A DNA stretch of 64,000 nucleotides from Pseudomonadota bacterium (GTDB taxonomy: Bacteria > Pseudomonadota > Gammaproteobacteria > Steroidobacterales > Steroidobacteraceae), in NCBI GenBank assembly GCA_025357635.1, contig JANXOV010000009.1:1-64000 (forward strand), read 5' to 3'. Position numbers and translations under genes: made by a program. Below are positions 17,816 through 26,736 of this stretch, piece by piece. The stretch's first letter is position 1. The number at the start of each line of letters is the position of its first letter. Under the pieces are notes generated by a model. The model was not told the origin of the DNA and searched no databases. It saw nothing but the letters and a program-made list of their open reading frames with translations.

Positions 17816-18460
17816 ATGCTGCGCAAATCATACGCTATTCATGTGACGAATCTCAGCGCCTCATTGCAATGCAGTGAGGGGCGTTGGGTTTGGCTGCTGG
17901 GAATCCTGGGATTGGGCGCCCTTGTGTTGGGCCTTGGCGACAGCACCCTGTCGGTGCTTCGCTACGATAGGACAGGAATCGGCGCAGGCCAGTGGTGGCG
18001 ATTGCTGAGTGCCCACGCGGTGCACGCGGATGTTCACCACTTCGTGCTCAACGCCCTGGGGTTGGTGCTGGTCTGGGCGTTGTTCGCGCGCGAGTACCGG
18101 GCCTTTGAGTGGTGCCTGATCGTGGTGCTGAGCGCGCTGGGGATCGGGCTGGGTTTGTGGCAGTTCGATCCTCAAGTGCAATGGTATGTCGGTGCATCCG
18201 GTGTGCTGCACGCCGCCATGGCCGTCGGCAGCGTCAAGCGGCTTGTCGAAAGGCAATGGGATCGCTGGATCCTGGCGGTGTTCCTGATGGGCAAGCTGGC
18301 GCTCGAGCAGTATGCACAAGTGCATGGGTCGAAGCCCTTGAGCGGCGCTGTGCCGGTCATCGTCGATGCGCACCTGTACGGCGCCGTGACCGGTGCGCTA
18401 ATCGGTGCCGCGCTGTGCGCCAGGTTGGCTATAATTCGCAAGATTTCTCACGAACGTTGA
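17816..18460 (+). CDS. rrtA: Rhombosortase, rhomboid-family GlyGly-CTERM protease
   Basis: 214 aa polytopic membrane protein of about six helices. Motifs: WWRLLSAHAVHADVHHFVLN (rhomboid histidine/asparagine region), YVGASGVLHAAMA (GxSG with catalytic Ser) and VDAHLYGAVTGALIG (catalytic His). The short, single-domain form without cytoplasmic extension fits rhombosortases, which cleave C-terminal GlyGly-CTERM tails from proteins that leave through the type II secretion system. The ATG at 17816 lies 12 bp from gspG, head to head. No ribosome binding site is obvious. No GlyGly-CTERM substrate is visible in the window. A generic rhomboid protease is the alternative. Confidence 0.8.
   Translation: MLRKSYAIHVTNLSASLQCSEGRWVWLLGILGLGALVLGLGDSTLSVLRYDRTGIGAGQWWRLLSAHAVHADVHHFVLNALGLVLVWALFAREYRAFEWCLIVVLSALGIGLGLWQFDPQVQWYVGASGVLHAAMAVGSVKRLVERQWDRWILAVFLMGKLALEQYAQVHGSKPLSGAVPVIVDAHLYGAVTGALIGAALCARLAIIRKISHER
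17827..17832 (-). promoter_or_regulatory. Candidate -10 box for the gsp operon
   Basis: TATGAT on the minus strand, 5 of 6 matches to TATAAT, about 24 bp upstream of the gspG start codon and inside the first codons of the divergent rhombosortase gene. I found no clear -35. If real, the two divergent genes have overlapping transcription units. Confidence 0.28.
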
Positions 18461-18470
18461 AGGTCACCGC

Positions 18471-19412
18471 ATGTCTCTGGCATTCGTTTTTCCCGGCCAA
18501 GGTTCGCAATCGCTCGGCATGATGGCCGCGCTGGCGGGCGTATCGCCGATTATCCAGGCGACGTTTGCCGAGGCATCGGCGGTGCTGGGCTATGATTTGT
18601 GGGATCTGTGCCAGAACGGTCCTGAGGAGCTGCTGAACTGCACCGAGCGCACGCAGCCGGCCATGCTGAGCGCCGGGGTGGCCACCTATCGCTTGTGGCG
18701 GGAGCGGGGCGGGGCGGCACCCGACGCCGTTGCAGGGCATAGTCTGGGCGAGTTTTCGGCGGTGGTTGCCGCCGGCTGTCTGGAGTTCAAAGCCGCGGTC
18801 GCGTTGGTCAAGTTTCGCGGTGAAGTCATGCAGGCCGCGCTGCCGGCCGGTCAGGGTGCGATGGCCGCCGTGCTCGGACTCGAAGACGCGGACGTCGAGG
18901 CCGCATGCCGTGAAGCCGGCGGCGCCGAAGTCGTCGAAACCGCCAACTTCAATTCCCCTGGACAGGTTGTTATCGCCGGACACGCCGGCGCCGTGCAACG
19001 CGCCATCGACGCCGCCAAAGCCCGCGGCGCCAAGCGCGCTTTGCTGTTGCCGGTGAGTGCGCCGTGCCACACCTCGCTGATGGCCGGCGCCGCCGAACAG
19101 CTGCGTCAGCGGCTGGCGCAGGTGCCGGTCAAGCCGGCCACCGCCATTGCCGTGTACGGCGTGGATGCTCGCACACACCAAAGCGCAGAGGAGATTCGAG
19201 CGGCCCTGGTCAAGCAGCTGGCCACGGCGGTGTACTGGTCGGCGACGATCCGCACCATGATCACCGCGGGCTTCAGTCAATTCGTGGAATGCGGACCCGG
19301 CAAGGTGCTGACCGGGTTGAACCGCCGCATCGACAAGAATCGCGATCTGAAAATGCTGGCTCTGGAAGATCCGGCTTCCGTCGAGGACGCCCTCAACGCA
19401 GTTAAACGGTAA
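18471..19412 (+). CDS. fabD: Malonyl-CoA:ACP transacylase
   Basis: 313 aa, normal length. FVFPGQGSQSLGM at the N-terminus, nucleophile in AGHSLGEFSAVVAAG (about Ser90), VKFRGEVMQAALPAGQGAMAAVLG, and FNSPGQVVIAG; PVSAPCHTSLM holds the catalytic His. It loads malonyl groups on acyl carrier protein. GAAGGT precedes the ATG. First gene of the fab run fabD-fabG-acpP-fabF. Usual upstream partners rpmF, plsX and fabH are absent here; the rhombosortase gene is upstream instead, 10 bp away. Confidence 0.96.
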   Translation: MSLAFVFPGQGSQSLGMMAALAGVSPIIQATFAEASAVLGYDLWDLCQNGPEELLNCTERTQPAMLSAGVATYRLWRERGGAAPDAVAGHSLGEFSAVVAAGCLEFKAAVALVKFRGEVMQAALPAGQGAMAAVLGLEDADVEAACREAGGAEVVETANFNSPGQVVIAGHAGAVQRAIDAAKARGAKRALLLPVSAPCHTSLMAGAAEQLRQRLAQVPVKPATAIAVYGVDARTHQSAEEIRAALVKQLATAVYWSATIRTMITAGFSQFVECGPGKVLTGLNRRIDKNRDLKMLALEDPASVEDALNAVKR

Positions 19413-19417
19413 TCATC

Positions 19418-20155
19418 ATGATTTTGAAAGACGAAGTGGCATTGGTGACGGGAGCATCGCGCGGCATCGGCGCAGCCATCGCTGCGCAGCTGGCGGCCGC
19501 CGGCGCGACGGTCATCGGCACGGCGACCACCGCGCAGGGGGCGGAAAGCATCGGCGAACGACTCAATAGCGCCGGCGGGCGTGGCGCCGTTTTGAACGTC
19601 GGCGACCAGGCATCCATCGATGCGCTGCTCGCCGACATCGAATCCAAGGAAGGCGCCATCACGGTACTTTGCAACAATGCCGGCATCACGCGCGACACGT
19701 TGTTGCTGCGCATGAAGCCCGAGGACTGGGAGCAGGTGCTCAACACCAATCTCACCTCGGTGTTCCGCTTATCAAAGGCGGTACTGCGCGGAATGATGAA
19801 GGCCCGCAAGGGCCGGATCATCAGCATCGCCTCGGTTGTCGGCCTGACGGGCAATCCGGGCCAGGCCAACTATGCCGCCGCCAAGGCCGGCATCATCGGA
19901 TTCAGCAAGTCCCTCGGCCGCGAAGTCGGCTCACGCGGCATCACCGTCAACGTCATCGCCCCCGGATTCATCGATACGGACATGACCCGGGCCCTGAGCG
20001 AGGAGCAGCGTACCGCCTTGATGAAACAGATACCGCTGGGGCGATTGGGGCAGGCGCAGGATATTGCCGCGGCCGTCGTTTTCCTGGCCTCCCCGGCCGC
20101 CGGCTACATCACCGGTGAGACCTTGCATGTCAACGGCGGCATGTACATGGCCTGA
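19418..20155 (+). CDS. fabG: 3-oxoacyl-ACP reductase
   Basis: 245 aa short-chain dehydrogenase. NADP-binding TGASRGIGAAIA (9-20), NNAGITRDTLLLRMKPEDW, catalytic Ser in ISIASVVGLTGNPGQ, YAAAKAGIIGFSK (Tyr-x3-Lys), VIAPGFIDTDMTRAL and C-terminal GETLHVNGGMYMA, as in housekeeping FabG. It reduces 3-ketoacyl-ACP in each elongation round. It starts 5 bp after fabD. Confidence 0.96.
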   Translation: MILKDEVALVTGASRGIGAAIAAQLAAAGATVIGTATTAQGAESIGERLNSAGGRGAVLNVGDQASIDALLADIESKEGAITVLCNNAGITRDTLLLRMKPEDWEQVLNTNLTSVFRLSKAVLRGMMKARKGRIISIASVVGLTGNPGQANYAAAKAGIIGFSKSLGREVGSRGITVNVIAPGFIDTDMTRALSEEQRTALMKQIPLGRLGQAQDIAAAVVFLASPAAGYITGETLHVNGGMYMA

Positions 20156-20251
20156 GGGCTACAGCCTCCAGTTCATATGATTTGTCAATAGCTGGCTGCC
20201 GGGCCGGCTTCAAAAGTCACCTTAACGGTAGCTTGCGCGGTCGCGTTCACA

Positions 20252-20257
20252 TAAAAT
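20252..20257 (+). promoter_or_regulatory. Candidate -10 box upstream of acpP
   Basis: TAAAAT in the 154-bp gap between fabG and acpP, about 52 bp before the acpP ATG. The hexamer 17 bp upstream (TAGCTT) is a poor -35. The gap size and high demand for acyl carrier protein make a separate acpP promoter plausible. I see nothing else in this gap except a hairpin-prone GC stretch near 20190-20210. Confidence 0.3.
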
Positions 20258-20309
20258 ACCGGCCCTGCCGATATGGCGTGTACACAGCAATGGCGAGAGG
20301 ACACCAACG

Positions 20310-20552
20310 ATGAGTACTGTTGAACAACAGGTTAAGAAGATCGTGGCCGAACAGTTGGGCGTGAAAGAAGAAGAAGTAACCAATGACGCCTCGTTCGTCG
20401 ACGATCTCGGTGCAGACTCGCTCGACACCGTCGAGTTGGTGATGGCGCTCGAAGAAGAGTTCGAAACGGAGATTCCGGACGAGGACGCGGAAAAGATCAC
20501 GACGGTCCAGCAGGCGATCGATTACATCAATTCGCACAAGGCGAAGGCTTAA
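20310..20552 (+). CDS. acpP: Acyl carrier protein
   Basis: 80 aa, acidic, one domain. [18 protein letters not shown] carries the phosphopantetheine attachment Ser37. The N-terminus [15 protein letters not shown] matches housekeeping AcpP. GAGAGGA precedes the ATG by about 8 bp. It carries growing acyl chains for FabD, FabG and FabF, encoded on both sides. Confidence 0.98.
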   Translation: MSTVEQQVKKIVAEQLGVKEEEVTNDASFVDDLGADSLDTVELVMALEEEFETEIPDEDAEKITTVQQAIDYINSHKAKA

Positions 20553-20611
20553 CACATTTTCAGGTTTGATCGGGCCACGGACGGCTCCGAAACCTCTATC
20601 TTCAGGAGCCG

Positions 20612-21856
20612 ATGTTGAGCAAGCGGCGGGTTGTCGTTACCGGTCTGGGAATCGTCTCGCCCGTCGGTCACGACGTCGACTCGGCCTGGAAATCCATTCT
20701 CGCCGGCAAGAGCGGGATTGCGCCCATCACCCGATTCGACACCACCAATTTTCCGATCCACTTTGGCGGGGAAATCCGCGACCTGAATCTGGAACCTTTC
20801 ATCAGTCCGAAAGAAGCGCGCCGCATGGACGCGTTCATGCAGTACGGCGTAGTGGCCGGCATGCAGGCCATGCGCGATTCCGGACTCACCGTCACCGAAG
20901 CGAATTCCGAGCGCATTGGCATCATGATGGGCGCGGGCATGGGTGGGTTGGAATCGATCGAAGAGACCTACGACAAATACCTCGAGACCAAGTCTCCCAA
21001 GAAAGTGTCGCCCTTCTTCATCCCCGCCAGCATCATCAACCTCGTCAGCGGTCATCTGTCCATCGCATTCAACATTACCGGCCCCAATCTGGCGGTTGCT
21101 ACTGCATGCACTACTTCCACCCATGCCATCGGCCTGGCCACCCGGCTGATTCAGTGGGGCGAGGTCGATGCAATGCTTGCCGGCGGATCGGAAATGGCCA
21201 CGTGCTACACCGGCGTCAGCGGATTCGCACAGGCCAAAGCGCTGTCGCTGCGCAATGACGATCCGCAAGGCGCAAGCCGGCCGTGGGACAAAGACCGCGA
21301 TGGTTTTGTCATGGGCGATGGCGCGGGCGCCATGCTGCTCGAGGAATACGAACACGCCAAGGCGCGCGGCGCGAGGATTTACGCGGAAGTCATCGGGTTT
21401 GGCATGAGCGGCGATGCCTATCACGTGACCGCGCCGCCGGCCGATGGCGAGGGTGCGCGCAAGGCCATGGCCAATGCCTTGAAGGATGCTCAGATTCCGG
21501 CGGATCAGGTGCAGTATGTGAATGCGCACGCCACTTCCACCGAGATAGGCGATCGCGCCGAGACTACCGCCATCCGCCGCGCCTTTGGCAATGCCGCCGA
21601 TCATCTGGCGGTGAGTTCGACCAAGTCCATGACGGGACACTTGCTGGGCGCCGCCGGCGCAGTTGAAGCGATTTTTTCCATCCTGGCATTGCGCGACCAG
21701 GTTGCGCCGCCCACCATCAATTTGCATCAGCCGGGCGAGGGTTGCGATTTGGATTACGTTCCCAACACGGCAAGATCCATGGCCTTGCAGAACGTTCTTT
21801 CCAATTCCTTCGGATTCGGTGGCACCAACGGTTCTCTCATTTTCCGCCGAGTTTGA
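20612..21856 (+). CDS. fabF: 3-oxoacyl-ACP synthase II
   Basis: 414 aa. Thiolase-fold condensing enzyme: [15 protein letters not shown], catalytic Cys in [13 protein letters not shown] (about 165), His in [12 protein letters not shown] and His in [17 protein letters not shown], ending [14 protein letters not shown]. This is the Cys-His-His triad of KAS II. AGGAG lies 3-8 bp before the ATG. It elongates acyl-ACP by two carbons. The 3' end overlaps the predicted pabB start. Confidence 0.97.
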   Translation: MLSKRRVVVTGLGIVSPVGHDVDSAWKSILAGKSGIAPITRFDTTNFPIHFGGEIRDLNLEPFISPKEARRMDAFMQYGVVAGMQAMRDSGLTVTEANSERIGIMMGAGMGGLESIEETYDKYLETKSPKKVSPFFIPASIINLVSGHLSIAFNITGPNLAVATACTTSTHAIGLATRLIQWGEVDAMLAGGSEMATCYTGVSGFAQAKALSLRNDDPQGASRPWDKDRDGFVMGDGAGAMLLEEYEHAKARGARIYAEVIGFGMSGDAYHVTAPPADGEGARKAMANALKDAQIPADQVQYVNAHATSTEIGDRAETTAIRRAFGNAADHLAVSSTKSMTGHLLGAAGAVEAIFSILALRDQVAPPTINLHQPGEGCDLDYVPNTARSMALQNVLSNSFGFGGTNGSLIFRRV

Positions 21857-23213
21857 TCCGCTCTGGCTGATTTCCCGATACCCGGAGTGCTATCCGGGCA
21901 TTCTTGAAAGCGGTGCTCGCGCATCTGTCGGCGCCGGCTCTTTGGCGGCCTCGGCAAGCGAGGATTCGCGCTACGACATTCTGCCCATTTCGAACGGAGA
22001 GTTCCTGAGCCTGGATTCGAATGCGGGCCTTGCGGGGACCGTGCCGCCGGTGTCGCAGGGGTTTCTGACTTCGCTGGAACGTTGGATCGCCGCTCAGCCT
22101 CGCGCCGCGCCGGAGCCGTCGAAATCCGAATCACCCTTGCCATTTCGTGGCGGTTGGCTGGTCTATCTGGGCTACGAGATCGCCGCCGAAGTCGAGCCTC
22201 TGCTGCGGCTGCCGCGCAGCGATGACCGGTTGGCGGCGCTGGCGCTACGCGCTCCGGCGGCCTGGATCCGCGACCGTCTCACCGGTCGTGACTGGCTGGT
22301 TGCAGAGTCCGGCCACGAGTATCTGCTCGAGCGCTTCAAGGCTCATGCCGCAAGCTTGGATGCGGCGCCACTGCAGACGTCGCTGCGCTTGGATGTGACC
22401 GAAGAGGAGCCCGCGCTGTTCGAAGCCCGAGTGCGCAAGTCCCTTGAATACATTGCGGCCGGCGACATCTACCAGGCCAATCTGTCGCGCGGCTGGCGCG
22501 CACGTGGCGCGGGGCCGGTCGATCCGGTTGCGCTGTACCGCCGGTTGCGGGCCGCCAACCCGGGCCCATTCTCGGCGCTGATGCGATTCGAGGACTTCGC
22601 CGTGGTCAGCTCATCCCCCGAGCGTCTGGTCATGAGCGACGGACACCGCGTATCCTCACGCCCCATCGCGGGAACCCGGCCGCGTGGCGCCGATGCGCAG
22701 GCCGACGCCGCATTGATCCGGCAGCTCCTCGACAACGAAAAAGAACGCGCCGAGCATGTGATGCTGATCGACTTGGAACGCAACGATCTGGGGCGCGTTT
22801 GTGTCGGCGGCAGCGTCAAGGTCGATGAGTTCATGAGCATCGAAAGCTATGCGCACGTGCACCACATCGTATCCAACGTGAGCGGCACGATGCGCCCCGG
22901 CACATCGATCATCGACATCGTGCGCGCCGTGTTTCCCGGCGGGACCATCACCGGCTGTCCGAAGTTTCGCTGCATGCAGATCATTGCGGAACTCGAAGGC
23001 CGTGGACGCGGCGCCTACACCGGCTCACTCGGGTACATCAACCGCGACGGCAGCGCCGATTTCAATATACTGATCCGCACCATGAGCCTGAATGGCAATG
23101 AGCTGAATTTTCGCGCCGGCGCCGGCATCGTTGCGGATTCCATACCCGATCGTGAACTCGCCGAGACGCGTGCCAAAGCCGAAGGGTTGCTGCGCGCATT
23201 GGAATCCGGATGA
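21819..23213 (+). CDS. pabB: Aminodeoxychorismate synthase component I
   Basis: About 464 aa from a GTG at 21819; the start is uncertain and the frame is open to 21663. The C-terminal chorismate-binding domain shows [68 protein letters not shown] and [18 protein letters not shown]. The GG-ITG-PK form is that of PabB, while PIAGT replaces the PIKGT in which E. coli PabB has its active-site lysine; PIAGT is also the anthranilate synthase form. The overlapping downstream pabC strongly favours p-aminobenzoate synthesis over TrpE. No glutaminase pabA gene is nearby. Confidence 0.85.
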   Translation: MAPTVLSFSAEFDPLWLISRYPECYPGILESGARASVGAGSLAASASEDSRYDILPISNGEFLSLDSNAGLAGTVPPVSQGFLTSLERWIAAQPRAAPEPSKSESPLPFRGGWLVYLGYEIAAEVEPLLRLPRSDDRLAALALRAPAAWIRDRLTGRDWLVAESGHEYLLERFKAHAASLDAAPLQTSLRLDVTEEEPALFEARVRKSLEYIAAGDIYQANLSRGWRARGAGPVDPVALYRRLRAANPGPFSALMRFEDFAVVSSSPERLVMSDGHRVSSRPIAGTRPRGADAQADAALIRQLLDNEKERAEHVMLIDLERNDLGRVCVGGSVKVDEFMSIESYAHVHHIVSNVSGTMRPGTSIIDIVRAVFPGGTITGCPKFRCMQIIAELEGRGRGAYTGSLGYINRDGSADFNILIRTMSLNGNELNFRAGAGIVADSIPDRELAETRAKAEGLLRALESG

Positions 23214-24058
23214 TCGGGGTCTGGATCAACGGCAAGCCCGGGACGCAGATCGACTACCGCGATCGCGGCTTGCACTATGGCGATGGACTGTTCGAGACCA
23301 TGCGCGTAGCCGACGGGCGAATCGCGCTGCTTTCGCAGCACCTGGACCGATTGCTTCATGGCGGTGAGCGGCTGGGCATCCCAATGCCAGCGCGCGCAGC
23401 GCTGAGCCGCGAGGTCCTGCGCGCCGCGCGCAGTCGGCCTCATGCGGTGTTGAAACTGATCATCACGCGCGGTGCTGGCCAACGCGGCTATCGCGTGCCG
23501 CGTCCCTGCCGTCCGATGCGCATGATCATCTGCGAAGACCGTCCGCCGCCCGATGCGGGCGCCGCGGACAAGCCCGTGCGGGTGCGCCTGTGCCGGATGC
23601 GCCTGTCAGAGAACTCCGTTCTCGCCGGATTGAAAACCCTCAACCGGTTGGAGTCCGTGCTGGCCCGCGACGAATGGCGCGATCCGCGAATCGGTGAAGG
23701 GTTGATGCGTGATCACGCTGACCATATCGTTTGCGGTACCATGAGCAACGTATTCGTCGGCCACAACGGCCGGTTCGTGACGCCGCTGATCGACCGGTGC
23801 GGCGTGTCCGGCGTGATGCGCCGCTGGGTGCTCGAGACCGCCCGGCGCAACCGCATGGCGATCAGAGAAGGGCGGGTGCATTTGGCAGATCTGGTGACAG
23901 CCGATGAGATATTTCTGACCAACGCCCTCATCGGCATATGGACCGTGGGAACGGTTGTGGATCGCAAGGTGTTGGCCAGACCCGCGAGTCACGCGATGGC
24001 CGATGCACTGCGTGCCCGTTTCGCCGCCGCGACTTCACGCCGCGATGCCCTTGCATGA
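23210..24058 (+). CDS. pabC: 4-amino-4-deoxychorismate lyase
   Basis: 282 aa, fold-type IV PLP enzyme. DYRDRGLHYGDGLFETMRV at the N-terminus, PLP lysine in LAGLKTLNRLESVLAR (about Lys141) and VCGTMSNVFVG. It releases pyruvate and p-aminobenzoate for folate. The ATG overlaps the pabB stop (ATGA). The next gene, mltG, overlaps in the same way, a common gammaproteobacterial order. Confidence 0.93.
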   Translation: MIGVWINGKPGTQIDYRDRGLHYGDGLFETMRVADGRIALLSQHLDRLLHGGERLGIPMPARAALSREVLRAARSRPHAVLKLIITRGAGQRGYRVPRPCRPMRMIICEDRPPPDAGAADKPVRVRLCRMRLSENSVLAGLKTLNRLESVLARDEWRDPRIGEGLMRDHADHIVCGTMSNVFVGHNGRFVTPLIDRCGVSGVMRRWVLETARRNRMAIREGRVHLADLVTADEIFLTNALIGIWTVGTVVDRKVLARPASHAMADALRARFAAATSRRDALA

Positions 24059-25095
24059 AGCGGGCGCTGCGCATAGGACTGGGGATGCTGGTGGCGCTCG
24101 CGGGTCTCGCCGGTTTCGGCGTGCGCTGGGGATTGCAGACGCTGGATCAGCCGGCCGGCATGTCCGGCGAACTGGTTTATCGGGTGCCGGCGCATGCGCG
24201 GTTTGCACAGGTCGCCGAAGAGCTGCGCGCCAAGGGGGTCATCGCGCATCCGCGCATCTGGACGCTGTATGCCCGCTGGCGCGGTCAGGCATCGCAGATC
24301 AAGGCCGGCGAGTATGCCATCGCCGCGGACGCAACGCCCCGCACGCTGCTGCAGCAGCTCATCGAAGGCCAGGTATTGCTGCATTCCTTTACCATCGTGG
24401 ACGGCTGGCAGGTTCGCGAATTGTTGGAGGCTCTGCGCCGCAATCCGGACATACGCAATATACTGCCCTCCCGCGTGCCGGATCTGATGAGCCGCCTGGG
24501 TTTGCCCGCGCAACATCCGGAAGGGCAGTTCCTGCCTGAAACCTACAAGATACCCGCCGGAACGACCGACGTTGCACTGCTGAAGCTGGCGCATGCTGCG
24601 CTGGTGAACGAACTCAAGTCGGCCTGGGCTGGCCGCGATCCCCGCCTGCCGCTGCAATCGCCGCTGGAATTGCTGACACTGGCATCCATCGTCGAGAAGG
24701 AAACGGCACAGCCGGCCGAGCGCGCCAAGATTGCCGGTGTCTACGTGCAGCGCCTGCTGAGCGGCATGCGGCTGCAGGCCGATCCCACCGTGATCTACGG
24801 ACTCGGCGAGCGATATGACGGCGATATCCGCAGCGCCGATCTGCGCACCGACGGTCCGTATAACACCTATACGCGTGCCGGTCTGCCGCCCACGCCGATC
24901 GCATTGGCAGGCGCCGCCGCCATTCGAGCCACGGCGCATCCGGAAGTTTCCGGGGCGCTTTTTTTCGTTGCCTCCGGCTTGGGCGATGGCAGCCATGTTT
25001 TCACGACCAATCTCAAGGATCACAATGAAGCGGTGGCGCGCTATCTGCAGCAGCTGCGCCGGCTTGCTGCGAAATCTTCGGACAACCCTCCGTGA
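24055..25095 (+). CDS. mltG: Endolytic murein transglycosylase MltG
   Basis: 346 aa. Short cytoplasmic tail, one transmembrane helix (about 5-25), then the periplasmic YceG region. LysM-like part FAQVAEELRAKGVIAHP and KAGEYAIA; catalytic core PEGQFLPETYKIPAG, TLASIVEKETAQPAERAKIA (catalytic Glu about 216), GMRLQADPTVIYGLG and YNTYTRAGLPPTPI. It cuts nascent glycan strands. The ATG overlaps the pabC stop (ATGA); the longer frame from 23938 is the pabC shadow. Confidence 0.94.
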   Translation: MKRALRIGLGMLVALAGLAGFGVRWGLQTLDQPAGMSGELVYRVPAHARFAQVAEELRAKGVIAHPRIWTLYARWRGQASQIKAGEYAIAADATPRTLLQQLIEGQVLLHSFTIVDGWQVRELLEALRRNPDIRNILPSRVPDLMSRLGLPAQHPEGQFLPETYKIPAGTTDVALLKLAHAALVNELKSAWAGRDPRLPLQSPLELLTLASIVEKETAQPAERAKIAGVYVQRLLSGMRLQADPTVIYGLGERYDGDIRSADLRTDGPYNTYTRAGLPPTPIALAGAAAIRATAHPEVSGALFFVASGLGDGSHVFTTNLKDHNEAVARYLQQLRRLAAKSSDNPP

Positions 25096-25727
25096 TCGTC
25101 CCTCCAGGAAAATTCATCACCTTCGAAGGAATAGAAGGCGGCGGCAAGAGCACGCAGGTCTTGCTTGCTGCGCAGTGGCTGCGCGACAAGGGCCTGGATC
25201 CGCTGGTCACGCGTGAGCCGGGCGGCACGGCACTGGCGGAGAAAATCCGCGATCTGGTGTTGATGCCTCGCGATGAGATGCTGCCGCCGATGGCGGAGCT
25301 GCTGCTGATGTTTTCGGCTCGAGTCGTACATTTGCACAATCTCATCGAGCCGGCACTGCGCGCCGGCCGCTGGGTGCTGTGCGATCGATTCACTGATGCA
25401 ACCTTTGCCTATCAGGGCGCCGGACGCGGCATTGCCGCTGATGTGATTTCCAAGCTGGAAGAAATGGTGCAGGCGGGACGGCAGCCGGACCTCACGATCC
25501 TGTTGGATCTGCCGGTGGAGCTGGGCATGCAGCGCGTCGCACAGCGTGGAGGCCATAAGGACCGCTTCGAGCGCGAACGGATGGAGTTCTTCGAGCGCGT
25601 GCGCGAGGGCTACCTGCAACGTGCGCGTGCCAAGGCGCGGCGTTTCTGCGTCATCGACGCCGGTGAACCCATCACTGCCGTGCAGACAAGGATCGCAGCT
25701 TCACTGCAGGCGTTTGTGGACGATTGA
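25092..25727 (+). CDS. tmk: Thymidylate kinase
   Basis: 211 aa. P-loop FEGIEGGGKSTQ, TREPGGTALAEKIRD, CDRFTDATFAYQGAGRG (DRx motif) and LTILLDLPVELGMQR with a lid near GGHKDRFERE. It phosphorylates dTMP to dTDP. GTG start overlapping the mltG stop as GTGA. The Q at the end of the P-loop is a normal TMK variant. Confidence 0.96.
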   Translation: MIVPPGKFITFEGIEGGGKSTQVLLAAQWLRDKGLDPLVTREPGGTALAEKIRDLVLMPRDEMLPPMAELLLMFSARVVHLHNLIEPALRAGRWVLCDRFTDATFAYQGAGRGIAADVISKLEEMVQAGRQPDLTILLDLPVELGMQRVAQRGGHKDRFERERMEFFERVREGYLQRARAKARRFCVIDAGEPITAVQTRIAASLQAFVDD

Positions 25728-25749
25728 TTCACGGCAGGAACGCGCACAC

Positions 25750-26730
25750 ATGGATTTCAAGAAAATCGAGACGCTTGACTGGCTTGAGGATGCCCGCCGG
25801 CAGATCCAGCGTCTGCTGGCGGGCGGACGCTTGCCGCATGCGTTTCTGATCTTGAGCAAAGATGGTTTGGGCGCGGGACCGTTGGCCGATTGGATCGCCG
25901 CCGCGGTGCTGTGCGAGTCGGCCTCGGGGCGTCCTTGCGGAGCCTGCCCCTCCTGCAACTTGCTGCGCGCGGAGAATCACCCGGATCTGCATCGGGTGGA
26001 TCGCGAAGACGATGCGCTCCAGGTCAAAATCGATCAGGTGCGTACATTGATCGATGCACTGTCGTACACGAGCTATCGGGGCGGCTATAAGGTGGGCATC
26101 CTCAGCAGTGCCGAGACGCTCAACGCCTCAAGCGCCAATGCGTTCCTCAAAACGCTGGAGGAGCCTTCTGGCAATACCCTGCTGCTGTTGATTGCCGCGC
26201 CGAGCCACCGTCTGCCGGCGACCATCGCCAGCCGCTGCCAGCGCCTGGTGTTGCGCACGCCGGCGCCCGATCTGGCGCTGTCCTGGCTTGAGCGTAACGG
26301 GCTGGCGGAACAGGGACGCGCGGACTTGCTCCAGTTGAGCCATGGCGCGCCGCTGCGCGCTCTGGAACTGGATTGTGCCAGCGCATTGAACCTGTCGCAG
26401 GAGATGGTGCAGAGCGTGGCACAACTGGAGGCGCGGCGAGTCGACCTCAGTCTGGTGGCGGAACGCTGGGTGAAGAGCGATTTCCCCTTGCGCCTGATAT
26501 GGCTTGAGAACTGGATCACAGATCGAATCCGTTCTTTGGGGGCTGCCGGCGCAACGGGCGTCAAAACTGTCGACGCAGTCGTCTTGCCTCGTTCTTTACT
26601 TAAGGCGAAGATACGGGGCCTGTTCGGACTGCTGGATGATGCACGGGAGTTGAAGAGGCTGACAGGAACCAGCATCAATCTCCAGTTGGCGTTGGAGCAG
26701 ACGCTGATCAAACACTTTGTTCGGGAATGA
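25750..26730 (+). CDS. holB: DNA polymerase III subunit delta prime
   Basis: 326 aa. AAA+ clamp-loader fold with no working P-loop (LSKDGLGAGPLADW), as expected for delta prime. A four-cysteine zinc module (LCESASGRPCGACPSC), EDDALQVKIDQVRTLIDAL, ANAFLKTLEEPSGNTLLLL, and SRCQRL (arginine finger). It is a clamp-loader subunit. ATG 25750 was chosen because the zinc module and family length fit; the frame is open further up through tmk. tmk-holB-pilZ is a classical order. Confidence 0.92.
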   Translation: MDFKKIETLDWLEDARRQIQRLLAGGRLPHAFLILSKDGLGAGPLADWIAAAVLCESASGRPCGACPSCNLLRAENHPDLHRVDREDDALQVKIDQVRTLIDALSYTSYRGGYKVGILSSAETLNASSANAFLKTLEEPSGNTLLLLIAAPSHRLPATIASRCQRLVLRTPAPDLALSWLERNGLAEQGRADLLQLSHGAPLRALELDCASALNLSQEMVQSVAQLEARRVDLSLVAERWVKSDFPLRLIWLENWITDRIRSLGAAGATGVKTVDAVVLPRSLLKAKIRGLFGLLDDARELKRLTGTSINLQLALEQTLIKHFVRE

Positions 26731-26736
26731 TGAAAT

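Noticed and set aside
20185-20215. GC-rich hairpin after fabG as a terminator
   Set aside because: The stem needs a G-U pair, there is no U-run, and acpP follows closely; it would not stop transcription convincingly.
20549-21727. 392-codon minus-strand frame
   Set aside because: Antisense to fabF; no motif and no ribosome site.
21663-21818. N-terminal extension of PabB inside fabF
   Set aside because: The residues are Arg/Pro/Ser/Cys-rich, typical of an off-frame reading of fabF, and PabB families do not have this segment.
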